From Magnolia sinica (lineage: Eukaryota > Streptophyta > Magnoliopsida > Magnoliales > Magnoliaceae): a stretch of 64,000 bases of DNA. The position numbers were made by a program, and so were the translations under genes. How positions within the stretch are numbered: the first letter of the stretch is position 1; each line of letters begins with the position of its first letter. The notes below the pieces were generated by a model that ran no database searches, was not told where the DNA came from, and saw only the letters and a list, made by a program, of their open reading frames with translations. This document shows positions 24,501-37,100 of this stretch, one piece after another. The DNA lies in the NCBI RefSeq assembly GCF_029962835.1, contig NC_080578.1:103519759-103583758 (forward strand), given 5' to 3'.

Positions 24501-27500
24501 CCATGTTATTTAGCTCCATCATGAGATCTGAATCCGCCATGTTTAAGGTGTGTTTGGATAAACTTTTACGAATAATCAATTGTCCCACATAAAAGGCACA
24601 TAAAGGTCAGAAATTGAGGTACTTGCACTTAGTGTTCGAGTTGTTGACGATATTATCAAAATATTGCCGATAATATCGGTATCGCTATTCTTGCGATACT
24701 AAAACCCCATTATTGCGTTTCTCTTCGGATTATCGGTGAAAAATTATAGATATCGGTGAAAAATCGGAGATATCGGCGAAAATCTTGGATTATCGCCGAT
24801 AATATCAAGATTTTCGCACTGTGGCTACCAACTAGGATCCCTATCACGGGAAAACTGTGGCCAACAACCCATAAATCCAATAAATATGTAAGAAAACCCC
24901 TCTTTCAAAAAATCAAAAAAAATATCGGAAGTAAGAAAACCCTTCTTTCAGAAAAAATATCGGAATCGAGAAGATCGCCTACTTGTTGATCGGATCGGAA
25001 GTCGGAGCTCGGAAGAATGCATCGATCCACAGTGCCGGGTGGCATTTCGTTCGGATTTTCAGGTATGAAAATCCCCTTCCTGCATCAACCCTCTTTCAAA
25101 AATCCCATTTCTTCGGTGAAGATCTCTCTTTCACGAAATCTTAGGGGTTTTGTTTTGTTTTCTTTTCGTAAACAAAAACCCGTAATAGATATCGGGATTT
25201 TTTTTTCTTTTTTTTTCTTAAAGAAATACCAGCCTAATGAGGCATGCGCACCTTTGTACACGTGTCATGGGAGTGTAATCCGGACGGTCCATGTGATGCG
25301 GAATCACATGAAACCTCGTAGGGACAAATTTCATACTGATCTAAAACTATGGTGGGCTATAGAAAAGAGAAATGCAAATTAATAGATGAAACATTTTTCT
25401 TCTTTCATGGCCCACCAAAGTTTTGGATCAAAGTAAAAGTTGGGCCTTACAGGTTTCATGGGGTGCTGCATCACGTGGACCATTCAGATTTTGGACTCCT
25501 ATCATGTATGATGGCCCACCAAAAAGTTCGCACTAGTTACGTACGAACTGGTTCGCAGCGAGCATATATCAACGGATTACACAGAAAACAATCCGTGCGT
25601 GTATAAAGGCAGCACAACCACTACATGTAAGGCCCACCATGATTTATTTATTTCATCCACTCCGTCCATACATGTTAACAGATAATTTTAGGCCTTTATA
25701 AAAAAAATTTGAGGTATATCCAATGTTCAAATGGACCACACCATAAGAAACAGTTGAATTGAATGTGTACCGTTGAAAAATATTTGGAGGGCCATGGAAG
25801 TTTTGGATCAATCTTCTATTTGTGTTTTCCCTTCATCCATGTCTGTATGATCTTATGAAGAGGTTGGATGAAAAATAAACATCACTGTGGGGCCTATAAA
25901 GGTTTCAATGGTGGAAATCATTATCCCCACTGTTTACAGTGGTATGATCTACTTAATCTTTGGATATGAATCAATTTTGGGCTCAACCCCTTAAATTAGA
26001 TGGAACAACGGATGGACGGCGTGGATATACCACATACATTCAAGGTGGGCCCAAATGAGTGGTTAATTATGTTTAAACGGTGATCACTGAATCTCCACTA
26101 TTTCCTCTCGTGTGGCTGTCCTGAGTTTTGGATCCACATGATTTTTTGTCTGATGTCCTAAAATGATCTAAAAAAACGGATGAACGGGGTGGATCCACAT
26201 GATTTTTTAGAAACATTATGGTGGGCCCCACATAGCATCCCACTGCAATAAAGAACCCCCCTGACGCGGATTAGCTGCTGGCATAGGGACACTTGCTACC
26301 GAGGTGACGTCCCCAAGTTTTGTAGGCCCCACCATGATGTATGTGTTGTATCAACACCGTCCATCTATTTTTCTAGACCATTATTGGGTATGAGACAAAA
26401 AATGAGGTATATCTAAATGCCACGAAAGTGGGACAGTGACACCCACCATTAAAAACTTCTAAATGGCACGAAAGTTTTAGATCAAGTTGATATTCGTGTT
26501 TTCTCTTCTTTTGTGTCATTTTTAACTTTTGAATGGGTTGGATTTCAAATAACATTATGGCGGGCCTTGGGATAGTTTCAATTGTGGGAATCACTCTTCA
26601 AATGTTTTTTGTGGTGGGGTCCACTACAGATTTTTATCTACCTCATCCTTTGGCTCATGCCCTAAAATGATATCTCAAAATGGATGGACGGTGTGGATAC
26701 AACACATAGTAGTGGAGCCTACAGAACATGGTGACGTCACTTCAGTAGTCGACCGCTACTCAACCCGTCAGTATCTAAGCTGCGTCCGCGCGGATCGGAA
26801 ACGGATTGGCTATTCCCCTGCCACCAGCCATTGCTCTGTGGGCCCCACCATGATGTATATGTTTCATCCATGCCGTTCATCTATTTTTATAGATAATTTT
26901 ACAGTATGAGACCAAAAATGAGGTATATCCCAATCTTAAGTGGACCACATTACAGGAAACAGTGTTGAATGAACATTGACCAATCTTAAAACTATTAGAT
27001 AAACTCATTTTGATTACTATTTGAGTGATTTCTTACGACAACACATGCTTTTTGGCCCCCATTAAATGGAAACTTTTAATTTAATGTATTCTTTTTGCAA
27101 ATTTTTCATTCCTGAATATGTAAATATATGTATTTAGGCATGTCCTGAAGTTTCACTGAAAATTTCCACCAATTTCTCCATGTTTCCCCCTTTTTCCCTG
27201 CATTTCCGGTTATCGGCGATATTATCGGCGATAACGATATTATATCTTTATCTCCGGCCAGTGAAAATTGTAGCGACACCGACAACTCGAACACTGCTTG
27301 CACTAATGTACAGGCTATGCTCCCAAAGTTGCTCTCCTTAATTCCTACCCTGAGTCTTGTAGTCTCAAATGATCAGAAGAACATTTAGGTGAGCTCCTTT
27401 TTCATCATCTAGATCTATTATTGATCAAATGCAACTTGTTGCAAAGATCTGCTTGTTAATCAAATCACTTTTTTACTTGTTGGTATTGTTATGTTCTGCA

Positions 27501-30500
27501 AATAACATGTGAGGTAACCATGGGAGTGTCTAGTATAGAAGCTGATAGTTGTTTGAAAGTTACAGGGAATCAACTTATTTTTCCATACTTAAATAAAAAT
27601 TTAACTGCTGAAGCTGATGAAAGCCCATGTTGTAAGGATGAGCTAATTGAGGGGAATATATAAACTGTAACTGAGACAACATAACTTCAGTGATCGTCCC
27701 AAGCAATGTTGTCAAACCGCATATGCGGTTCTGTGCGATCGGATATGCTTGTGCTCATATGCAATCGCATAATTTTTATTTTTATTTATTATTTTTTTGA
27801 AAAAAAAAAAGGAGAAAAATTGAAAAAAATGGAGAAAAATATAAGAACCTAGGAGAAGCTTCCCTAAGTCAATAGATAACTAATATAGTAATTTTGCATA
27901 TATAAAGTTAGTTTGTGACTTGTTGGAAAAATGAATGAAGTACATCAAATTCTACATTCAACAATATAGTTAAGTAACAAAACAATCAATAAACTATTTA
28001 TTGTACAAATACAATTTTGAAGTTACATCTTAATGTTTATTATTTATATATTATAACACTAACACTACTTACAAGTTACAATTTACAACTTAGTTACAAT
28101 AAGTTACAACTTAGTTACACTAACACTAACTTACATTCAAAAATATACTTACACAACTTATAGTTACAAAGTTTCACTACTTAGGAAAGTTTGATTTTTT
28201 GCAAAAATAAAAAATAAACAAACAAAATAATGTGCCAACAGTTGGCAGATATGCGATTGCATATCCTCGCACATTTGGCATATGCGATCGCATATGCACT
28301 GCAATGGCATATGCAATGATGGCATATGCGATATGCATATGGGAATTCACATATGCGAGTATGTGGTCGCATTTAACAACGTTGGTCCCAAGTTAACCTC
28401 CCTCACAAGCACACCTTAGTGCCAGTTTAGACATCTGGTATTTCGTGGATTGTGGGATCTGATAATCCATGCATTCACAAATTATGGGAGGAATGTATAT
28501 TCCATCCACGAAGACATGGATGGCTTGGGATCTGATAACCTTCCACGAATGTATATTCCTTCTACTCTTCAGGCACTGAAGTTATCATCTTCTAATTTTC
28601 AGTTCAGGCCCTTGAAGTTATCATCTTCTAATTTCCAGTTGTTTCTGTAATACAATTCTGTGCAGATGGAGATTAATTGGTAGTGATGCCTGTGGTGAAT
28701 CATGGAAGGGAATCTCCTGTGCAGGGCAGTTGTCATAGCCATGTGCTTAACAAGGCTAATTTCATCAATGAATGTCAAAACTATAAGTAAAAAATAAAAA
28801 ATAAAAAATCCTACCAAAGATACTGATATGTACAATCAACATGGGCTTCTCAAACAGCCACAATAGCCCATGTAGTAGGAAGCAAAAAAAAAAAAACAAA
28901 AATGGGTCCTGTAAACATGGGCTTCTTAAACAACCACAATAGTCCACATAGCAGGAAGCAAAAAAAGAAAAAAAAAAAACAAAAATGGGTCCTGTAAACA
29001 TGGGCTTCTCAAACAGCCACAACAACCCACATAACAGGAAGCAAAAAAAATAAAAATGGGTCCTGTAAACATGGGCTTCTCAAACAGCCACAACAACCCA
29101 CATAGTAGGAAGTAAAAAAAAAAACAAAAATGGGTCCTGTAAACATGGGCTTCTCAAACAGCCGCAACAACCCACATAGCAGGAAGGGAAAAAAACAAAA
29201 ATGGGTCCTATAAACATGGGCTCCTCAAACAGCCACAACAGCCCACATAGCAGAAAGCAAAAAAAAAAAAAACAAAAACAAAAATGGGTCCTCAAACAGC
29301 CACAACACCTGCAGCTTGACAACCGTCCATAGGCTGCTGACGTGTTAAGTGGGCCCACTATGATGTATTTGTTTTATCCACACCATCTATCCATTATTCC
29401 AGATCATTTTAAGTCATCAGCCCAAAAATAAGGTACATCAAAATTTTGGGTGGACCACATCACTGGAAACAATGTTGATTGAACACCCACCATTAAAAAC
29501 TTTTGGTGGGCCACCAATGTTTTTGATCAAACTGATATTTGTTTTGTTCCCTTCATCCAGGTCTTTATGACCTAATCAACAGCTTGGATGTGAAACAAAC
29601 ATTACAGTGGGCCCTAGTAGTTTTTTAATGGTGGACTTTCAATCATTATTGTTTTCGGTGGTGTGGTCCACCTGAGATTTAGATATCCCTCATTTTTGGA
29701 ATCAAGCCCTAAAACGATCCAAAAGAATGGATGGATGGTATGGATAAAACAAATACAATATGCTGGGCCCCACAGATCATCAACCATTATCCACGCCACC
29801 TCACCAAGCTGCGTCCGTCAATGCAAAAGCAAAAAAAAAAAAAGAGGAAAGAAAGAAAAAACGCAATAGAAAGAGAGAAAAGGGGTTTCCAACCTTGTTG
29901 AAGCTCAATGGGAGAGGGAGAAGTAGACTGAGAGAGGGAGAAGGAGACTTGAGAGAGGGAAACGGAGGCTGAGAGAGGGAGATGAAGACATTGGAGAGGG
30001 ATATCTATTTATATAGCAATGGCCACCAACCTTCTTCAATACAGAGCTGCGATTCTCCCCAATGTCAGCCTCGTAGCCCTCATTGTGCTCGCATGTAGCT
30101 TGATAGACTTCAATGGCCGCTTGTAGCCTCATCTTCAATGGCTGTTCAACCTTCACTCCGTCTGAAGGTAGATATGCTTCTTCAATGCAGGTGTGATTCT
30201 TTCAAAAGATTTTCATTTAAAAATTTCCAACCGTTACCTGCATTGATACAGGTAACTTGAAAAACCACTCAAGTGTCTGTATCATTTTCGTCTCTTTCTC
30301 TTGTAAGAAAGTCACAGGTTGAGAGAAAGTTACTTGTGACTTTCCTCCCCCAAACACCAACTGTAACAAAGTCACCTATAACTTTGTTACATTTTAGAAA
30401 AGTTACAGGCATCCAAACAGGCCCTAAAACTAATTGCAAACTGAAATTTACTTGCCATGTGAAGCTCAAAACATTCACATGCTCCAATAGATAGGAAGAA

Positions 30501-31163
30501 GAAAAGAGACGGAGCAAGTTTCGACAGTCCTCTTGCCTTACGTTGGAGATCACACCACCCTCTACCCTCTTCTATCGCAAGAAAAACTCTTAGCAATACT
30601 TATTGAAAGAAAATCTTATAATAAGTTCTCCATACGCATAGCCATAAGAGCTTGTTTATAAGTCATGGAAGATTGCTCTTCCTAATCTACTACAACTAGA
30701 CTTTCTCAAAGTGAGAAAGAAATAACTAAGAAAGCTTAAACAAGAGGAAATTGCAACCAATAAGAGACTCTTGCCACCTGTGCGTAAGTGGGCCCATATC
30801 TAGACCTATTCTTGAGCCCACGTGTGGGATGAGGAGCAACGACTCCCTGAGATCCAAGTGCCTTTAGATATCGGTTGACCCCTCCACTTGATAAGAAACT
30901 TCTGATATCCTCCTTGGCATGTGGAAACTATCTGATCATCCAGCTCATCTTCAGTGACTTCCTCGAACTTGTGTCATACGTTGGGTATCTGGATAGCTCA
31001 TTCTCCTGTGCATTTGTCTTCGCGATGTCCAAGACAAACTGTAAGGCCTTCCACATTGAAAATAAGGTTGATCTTCATTTCGGGTGAAGTATGATCATGT
31101 ATGTATTATTTCTTAGCTTCTTCAAAACACTATAAGGAACCCTAACACCCCCACCCCCACCCC

Positions 31164-31198
<35 letters not shown>

Positions 31199-34100
31199 GT
31201 GCAGCTTGGTGTAAAGCCCTACTGTAAGCCTCAAGTCTAAACAACACCATGACCCTATCAGCCTATCCCCTTGAAATTGTGCGTAACGCTGTTGAACATT
31301 TGCATACCTTTGTAATTTTCATTATTAAGGGTCATCTTTTGCATGACTTCCTCATGCATCTCCTTGATATGCTATGTAAAAGCGTCAGTGTCTTGGCTCG
31401 GTCAAGTTGCAATAGGAAGGGGAACTAAATTGATAGGCTGTTGAGATTGAATACCTGTTGCATTCTCAGAAGGAGAGAGTCCTATAGTACAGTTCACTGA
31501 ACTGTTATACACAAACTCGGCTTATGATAACATAAGGTCCCATGAATTGATGCGGTCACCCAAGTCCTTCCCAAGCGTGTACAGAGAATCTCTCTTCTTC
31601 CATATTTCTATCACATTGTCTGAGAAGGGAAATTCCAAATCTGATGAATCAATTGTTTAAGAACGGTGCCCTAGCTTTTTTAGAACTCTGATCTTGATCT
31701 CTTCTTCCTCTCTTTGCTTGCACGTTTTCAATCTACGTATCAGAGCCTCCAATGAAGGGGAAGGTGGTGTTGAAGATGACATCCAACTTCGTCCACCTCT
31801 GTATTGAAGAGTACTACAACAACACCATCTTCCATTGCATCATCAAAATTTTCCTCGTTGAAGGCAACAATCCCAACAACACCGACACTGGTGATAAAAA
31901 CTCATTTCGGAAGATCGTAGCTGCCAAATACTTGACAATTTTTTTGTTTAGTTGGTTTTGGACCGTTGCGGATATGAACTTCCTATTGTGTTGCCAAAAT
32001 CTCTGTGGGGCTTGCTGTGATGTCTGTGTGACTGTGACATCCACCCTGTCAATTAGCTTCGCCATCTCATATTAGAACGTGGGCCAAAAAAAGAGGCAAA
32101 TCCAGAACTCAAGTGGGCTATGGCCTACACCACAAGAAACGGTAGGGATGGAAACTCTCACCATTGAAACATTCTTGGTGCCCACCGTGATGTTTATATC
32201 ATAAAGTGATTCCCACCGGGATGAGGGGAAAGCATAAACATTTGCCTGCTCCAAAACTTTTGTAGACCTCAAGAAGGTTTCAATGATGAGCGTTCAATCC
32301 CCAATGTTTCTTGTGGTGTGCACCAACTAAATTTTGGAGCGCGTCATTTTTTGCCACACTTCTGAACATGAGCTGTTACAACAGATGGACGGAGTGGATG
32401 TTGCGCAAACATCATGGTGGGTCCTGCAGAGCTTTTGGTTACACAGGCTCCCTGTTATAGGGGTTGTAGGAAATCTGCGTGTGAGCATGGCTGTGTTCTC
32501 TTTCCCAACTGTCTGTTTGCTGAGCGCCAATGGCATTTTATTACATTTGATTTCTATTTGGGAGAAATCTGCATGAAATTTGTCTCTTGAACCTTTGGCT
32601 TGTGCGATGCATGGTACATGTGGCAGGTGTGGCCCACTTGAGTTTTGGATTGGGCTGATTTTCAGATTGTCCCCCCTTTTTTCTATTGAGGCTCACTCAA
32701 TGAGTGTTGGATGGGAACATAAACACCGTGTTAGTATCAACGCACACAAACCTATGTTTGGCGACTCAGCATCTTCCCTGTTCTGTCGTGGCCCGCCTTT
32801 TTTGTTGATCGGTCAAATATTTGACCACAGGGCCTAGCAGCAAGTGGCTCACTCATTGTATGGAGCATATGTAACACGCACAAGATGGTGGTCCCCATAG
32901 ATCTCGGGTGTTATTGTCACAGCCCCAAAAGAAGAAAAAAGAAGTAACCAAGCAGTTACCATGCACTTAACAATGCCAACACCCCCCCGGTGAAGTCCCA
33001 TATTGGACGGACTATTGAATTAGTTTATTTATAGATGATGAATTCTTTTACTTAGCGTCTATCTTGTTATTTCTCAAGTTCTACCTTGTGCATGTATTTA
33101 AGGACTTCACTTCATGATTAAGGCAATCTAGGGTGTCTTAAAGGTTTACTAATTAAATGCTTTTCTTACACTCTTTGTAGAAAATACTGTTTCCGCATCC
33201 ATTTCAACTATGGCTCTCCCCTTTTATTTTTCTTTGTAGTTATGATGGGTGATCGATACCCAATTTGGAACTGTCTTGATTGTGTTGTAATTGTAGGCGT
33301 GGAAATTCTTATGGGGAGTTCTCTAGGCTCACCACAATCACTAGCTAGATTCTGATAGGTCTATTGTTAAAAAAATTCATATCTCTTCTTTTCAGGTGGT
33401 GGAAGCATTTACGGGGGTGTGTTTGCTGACGAATTCCATTCACGGCTAAGATTCAACCATAGGGGCTTACTTGCATGTGCAAATGCTGGGTCGCCACATT
33501 CAAATGGTAGCCAGTTCTTCATGTCTTTGGATCGTTGCGATTGGCTTGACCGGAAGAACACCATTTTCGGAAAGGTATATGGTTCTGTTTCCCTTTCTTA
33601 TTGTGAAGTGAATTCACTTTTTGTTGGATCTGATCCCCATATTTACAGGTTACTGGGGACTCAATATTTAATCTCCTAAGATTAGGTGAAGTCGACACAG
33701 ATAAGAATGACCGACCATTGAATCCTCCTCCAAGGATCATCTCCATTGAGGTAGTTTTTATTTCACATGGTGCAACTTTGTTTAATACACATCTGTCATT
33801 GATTCATATGTGTGATATGTTTTAGCTCTTGATTACTTTGTTTCGGGTAGTAATGGGACATCTTATGAAAGCAATACTTGGTGATGCATGGTTAACTGAT
33901 ATTTGATAGAGTGCAAACGTTTATTCACTAATGAGCTCTTTGATGAGGAATTTAATGCATTGACTCACAATCAAATGAGCATATTGCCTTTCTAGAGAAA
34001 GAGTTGTATCTAGGGATTTCCTTATTTCTAGTGAATTTAGCTATCAGTAGAAATGTTAGATAATATTGGCAGTATTATCAATAATATTATTTTTGATATT

Positions 34101-37100
34101 TGGAACACTGGTGGCAAGTGGCAATAGATGGCAGCTCATAATAGCAAATGTCATATTCTTAGGAGAAGACTTCGATAGTTGGTTGAAAGACTTATACAGA
34201 TTTGAAATGCTTGAAATCCATAGAATTAATAACCTTGTTGGGACCATGTGGCCGATTCCTGTTCACTTGTCACCTTTTCTCGAGTCAAGCAATGTAAACT
34301 ACTCTCCAAGCTGTGTATAACAACCGTGTTACCTTCATTCCCTTCTTCCTTGTCCTTACTTTTGCATTGATGCTGAATGGCACCTTGACTCTTGTGAAGA
34401 AGAAGAAATAATATCAGTATTAACTCAGGTTGCTTGTTCATTACCTTTATACTTAAATCTTTGCCTATTTATCTTATTATTTTAGGCTGTTTTTAGTTGA
34501 ACCAAATTTCATTAAATTTCACTATCAATCAGATAAATTCCGTGCAATATATCGTGAAATTTCATGATATGTGGTGCAACCAAGCACAACCTTAATTAAA
34601 AATCTAGAAGTAGCATTTAGCTTACATTACATGCTTGTAGCTCAAGCCTCACGCTTCAGAGGGGTGAATGCTATGCTACATGCTATTTTGCTATTTAAAA
34701 CACTAGTCACTTTGGTGTGCTGTTTTGTATGGTTGATGAAGTAGGATTCATATAGTCGACCACAAATAGCTAGGACAAGCCTATTATAATGATGATGATA
34801 GTTTGATATGCTTTTTTAGTTTATATGCATATTTAAATATGTAGTTGACATGATAGTTGGATTCAAAGAATATTTTCTGTACAATTCCAATTTATCTCAT
34901 TGTTGCAAATGAGCTTTCTCTTTCTGATTTGAATTGAGAATGTAGCTTTTTCATCAAGCAATAGCGATTGTTTATTCTTTTGAGTGTTATGGGATACAGT
35001 ATTGAAGTCTATGCTTCAGGTATTGTGGAACCCTTTTGATGATATAATTCCAAGGAAAGCACCTGAGAAGTCGTTGTCTTATTCTACAGCTGACACTGAG
35101 GGCAAAGATCAGAAGAGGAAAGCTGTGAAGTAAGTTAAGACATTTGTATGGATGGTGAAAACATTCATTCAGTTTTGGCGTTCACATGTTTAAAATTATC
35201 CCAATAACCCAGTAAGGCACATGTCTTAATTCCAATGTGTAGGAAGCTCAACTTGCTATCTTTTGGAGAAGAAGCAGAAGAAGAAGAGAAAGAGCTGGCA
35301 GCAGTGAAAGAGAAGATTAAGAGCAGTCATGATGTATTAAACGATCCCCGTCTGCTTAAAGAAGCACCAAAAGAGGAATTGGTAATGCCCAATCGCTGCA
35401 TTTTATGGTTTCTGCCATTTTTCTACTGAAGATACATTCCTTGTGCAATATTCATAGAGGATTAATTGTTCTTTGAACCTTATGCCTGATTATCATGCCA
35501 TTTTCCAAGCTCGTTTTAGACTCAAGATGTCGTTATTCACTTCCTAAATGTTGTATTCAGTTACTTCCTGGATTCTTCTAGTTTTTGCTTAGGTGATTAT
35601 TTGGGTTCTGTTTAAGACTATGATCTGAGTCTCAGAAAGTGAAACTATCAGCTCATCAAACAGTTGGCTTCTTTGGTCATCTCCTCATACATCTCAGAAA
35701 CTGAAACTAACAGCTCATCAAACAGTTGGCTTCTTTGGTCATCTCCTTGTACATTTAGGTGTTCATTTTTGGCTTTGTATAAGGGGAATTGAAACAAAGC
35801 ATAACTGAAGCTTGTTTCTATTTCGTTCTGTTTGTTTGTTATTTAACTTTTGCGTTGGGTGAGTCTGTTGTAAAGCAGTTACATTTTCATTTATCGCTAG
35901 CCTTCAGCATAAACAGAACCATGGATCTGTTCCCATGTTACCATCTCTTCTCAAAGAGTGCGGACATCATAGTCGGAACTTGGTACAAGTGGGGCTTATG
36001 ATTCATCGATCCTAACCCATGGCGTGGATGACCTTGAATGAAAATAGGCTCTCCCACCCATCATGTGGGTCACGTGTATGTCAAATGTGGATCTTTGGCA
36101 AGTTTCTTAAAACTGATGTTCGCATACACTTGGGGCTCACATGATTACGGCCCATGACTAATTTCTAAGCCATGTTATTTGCATAGTGGGGCCCACCCTC
36201 CACATGGATCATGTGCCCATGCATGTTCAAGACTGGTCTTTATGTATCATGTGGAGATATAAGAATACAAATCAAATGTAAGGCATGATTGTAATTGAAT
36301 CGTCTATTGGGGGTCAAATTATTATGAAAAGAAAGAGGAATGAAATTAGTATCCTATCGCAACCAGCAATGGGTCATGTAGGCTTCGTAGCACCTACTGC
36401 CAATAGAGATGGCAATTCTCGTCTAGGGTCAGGCCAGGATTGGCCCTAGCCTGGCCTTGGCCTTGGCCCTAATTAGGTGGAAAAAGTCCTGGTAGAGGAA
36501 AAGAGTTAAATGATCAAGTGTTTAATGTACTTCCAATCTAATTTTTGGGGGTATCCTCCATCCATGATGACTCCCACGTACAAACAGTTTGGATCAGTGA
36601 AACATGATCTGGAATCCAACATGACTTCAACTACACATGTATGTTTGTATGAGACCTCTAACAAGTGTCTTTAAACCGTCCATTCTTACTATAGAATGGT
36701 GGCCTGCTTGATGACTAGACCGGGCAATTTATTGTTGGCCCCTGCTTGGCCTGGTCTGAGCATCGGTTTAGATTTTAAGCTGAGGCCCAGCCCTTGGGCC
36801 AAGTACAGGGGCCCAGGCCCTGGCCCTACAAGGTTGAGTCGCCTGGGCGGGGTTGGGCCAAGTGATTGCTTTTACATCTTTCTCATTGGCATTATTGTTA
36901 AAAAACATCTAGTTGCATTATTGTGCCATGTAGAAGATTTTTAGGGCATAGTCCATCCATGGTGGCACTTTTGATAGCAGCAGTGTGGATCTCCAAACCA
37001 TGGGCTCCACATTTACAAACTAGAGGATATTATTCTCATCCTTAAGTCGAGGATTGTATGATTCCTGTCTTTACTTCATAATGTGTGCTGATATATTATT

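Larger units (their letters stand above)
24630..27296. mobile_element. Non-autonomous hAT element, 2.7 kb, inserted in the right Harbinger
   Basis: The ends are TAGTGTTCGAGTTGT and its near-perfect inverse ACAACTCGAACACTG. A perfect 8 bp duplication, CTTGCACT, lies at 24622-24629 and 27297-27304, which is the hAT signature. Subterminal sequence is rich in ATATCGGCGATAATATC-like motifs on both sides. The interior holds foldback repeats and no transposase. The left Harbinger copy has the empty site: GTGCAAGTACCTG follows directly at about 18510. Confidence 0.92.
15935..30424. mobile_element. Array of abutting PIF/Harbinger elements forming a giant inverted repeat
   Basis: Three units are separated and bounded only by TAA: 15935-21580, 21584-21649 and 21653-30424. 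TAA lies at 15932-15934, 21581-21583, 21650-21652 and 30425-30427. PIF/Harbinger transposons make 3 bp TWA duplications, so each unit probably inserted beside a TAA made by its neighbour. The two large units carry the same 5.4-5.5 kb family in opposite orientations, tail to tail. After removing later hAT insertions the arms match nearly end to end. Confidence 0.85.
21653..30424 (-). mobile_element. Autonomous-type PIF/Harbinger, right copy, with two hAT insertions
   Basis: On the - strand it starts GGGCCTGTTTGGATGCCTGT at 30424 and ends at 21653. Removing the hAT insertions and their duplicated flanks leaves about 5.4 kb, matching the 5.5 kb left copy. Order on the - strand: F1 foldback, T-rich minisatellite (here A-rich on +), transposase, Myb-like gene. 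Flanking TAA sits at 21650-21652 and 30425-30427. Confidence 0.85.
15728..33395 (+). other. CWC27 intron 1, 17.7 kb
   Basis: The donor GTAATT follows exon 1 and the acceptor TTTTCAG precedes exon 2. The intron holds the PIF/Harbinger array (15935-30424), a Gypsy relic, a duplicate of exon 1 and a foldback repeat. Without the array it would be about 3.2 kb. The primary transcript must include the whole inverted repeat. Confidence 0.9.

Noticed and set aside
31752-32075. A 107-residue frame resembling cyclophilin at 31752
   Set aside because: It is the decayed duplicate of CWC27 exon 1 running on into intron sequence. The true start codon is lost and the active-site residue changed, so it is not called a separate gene.
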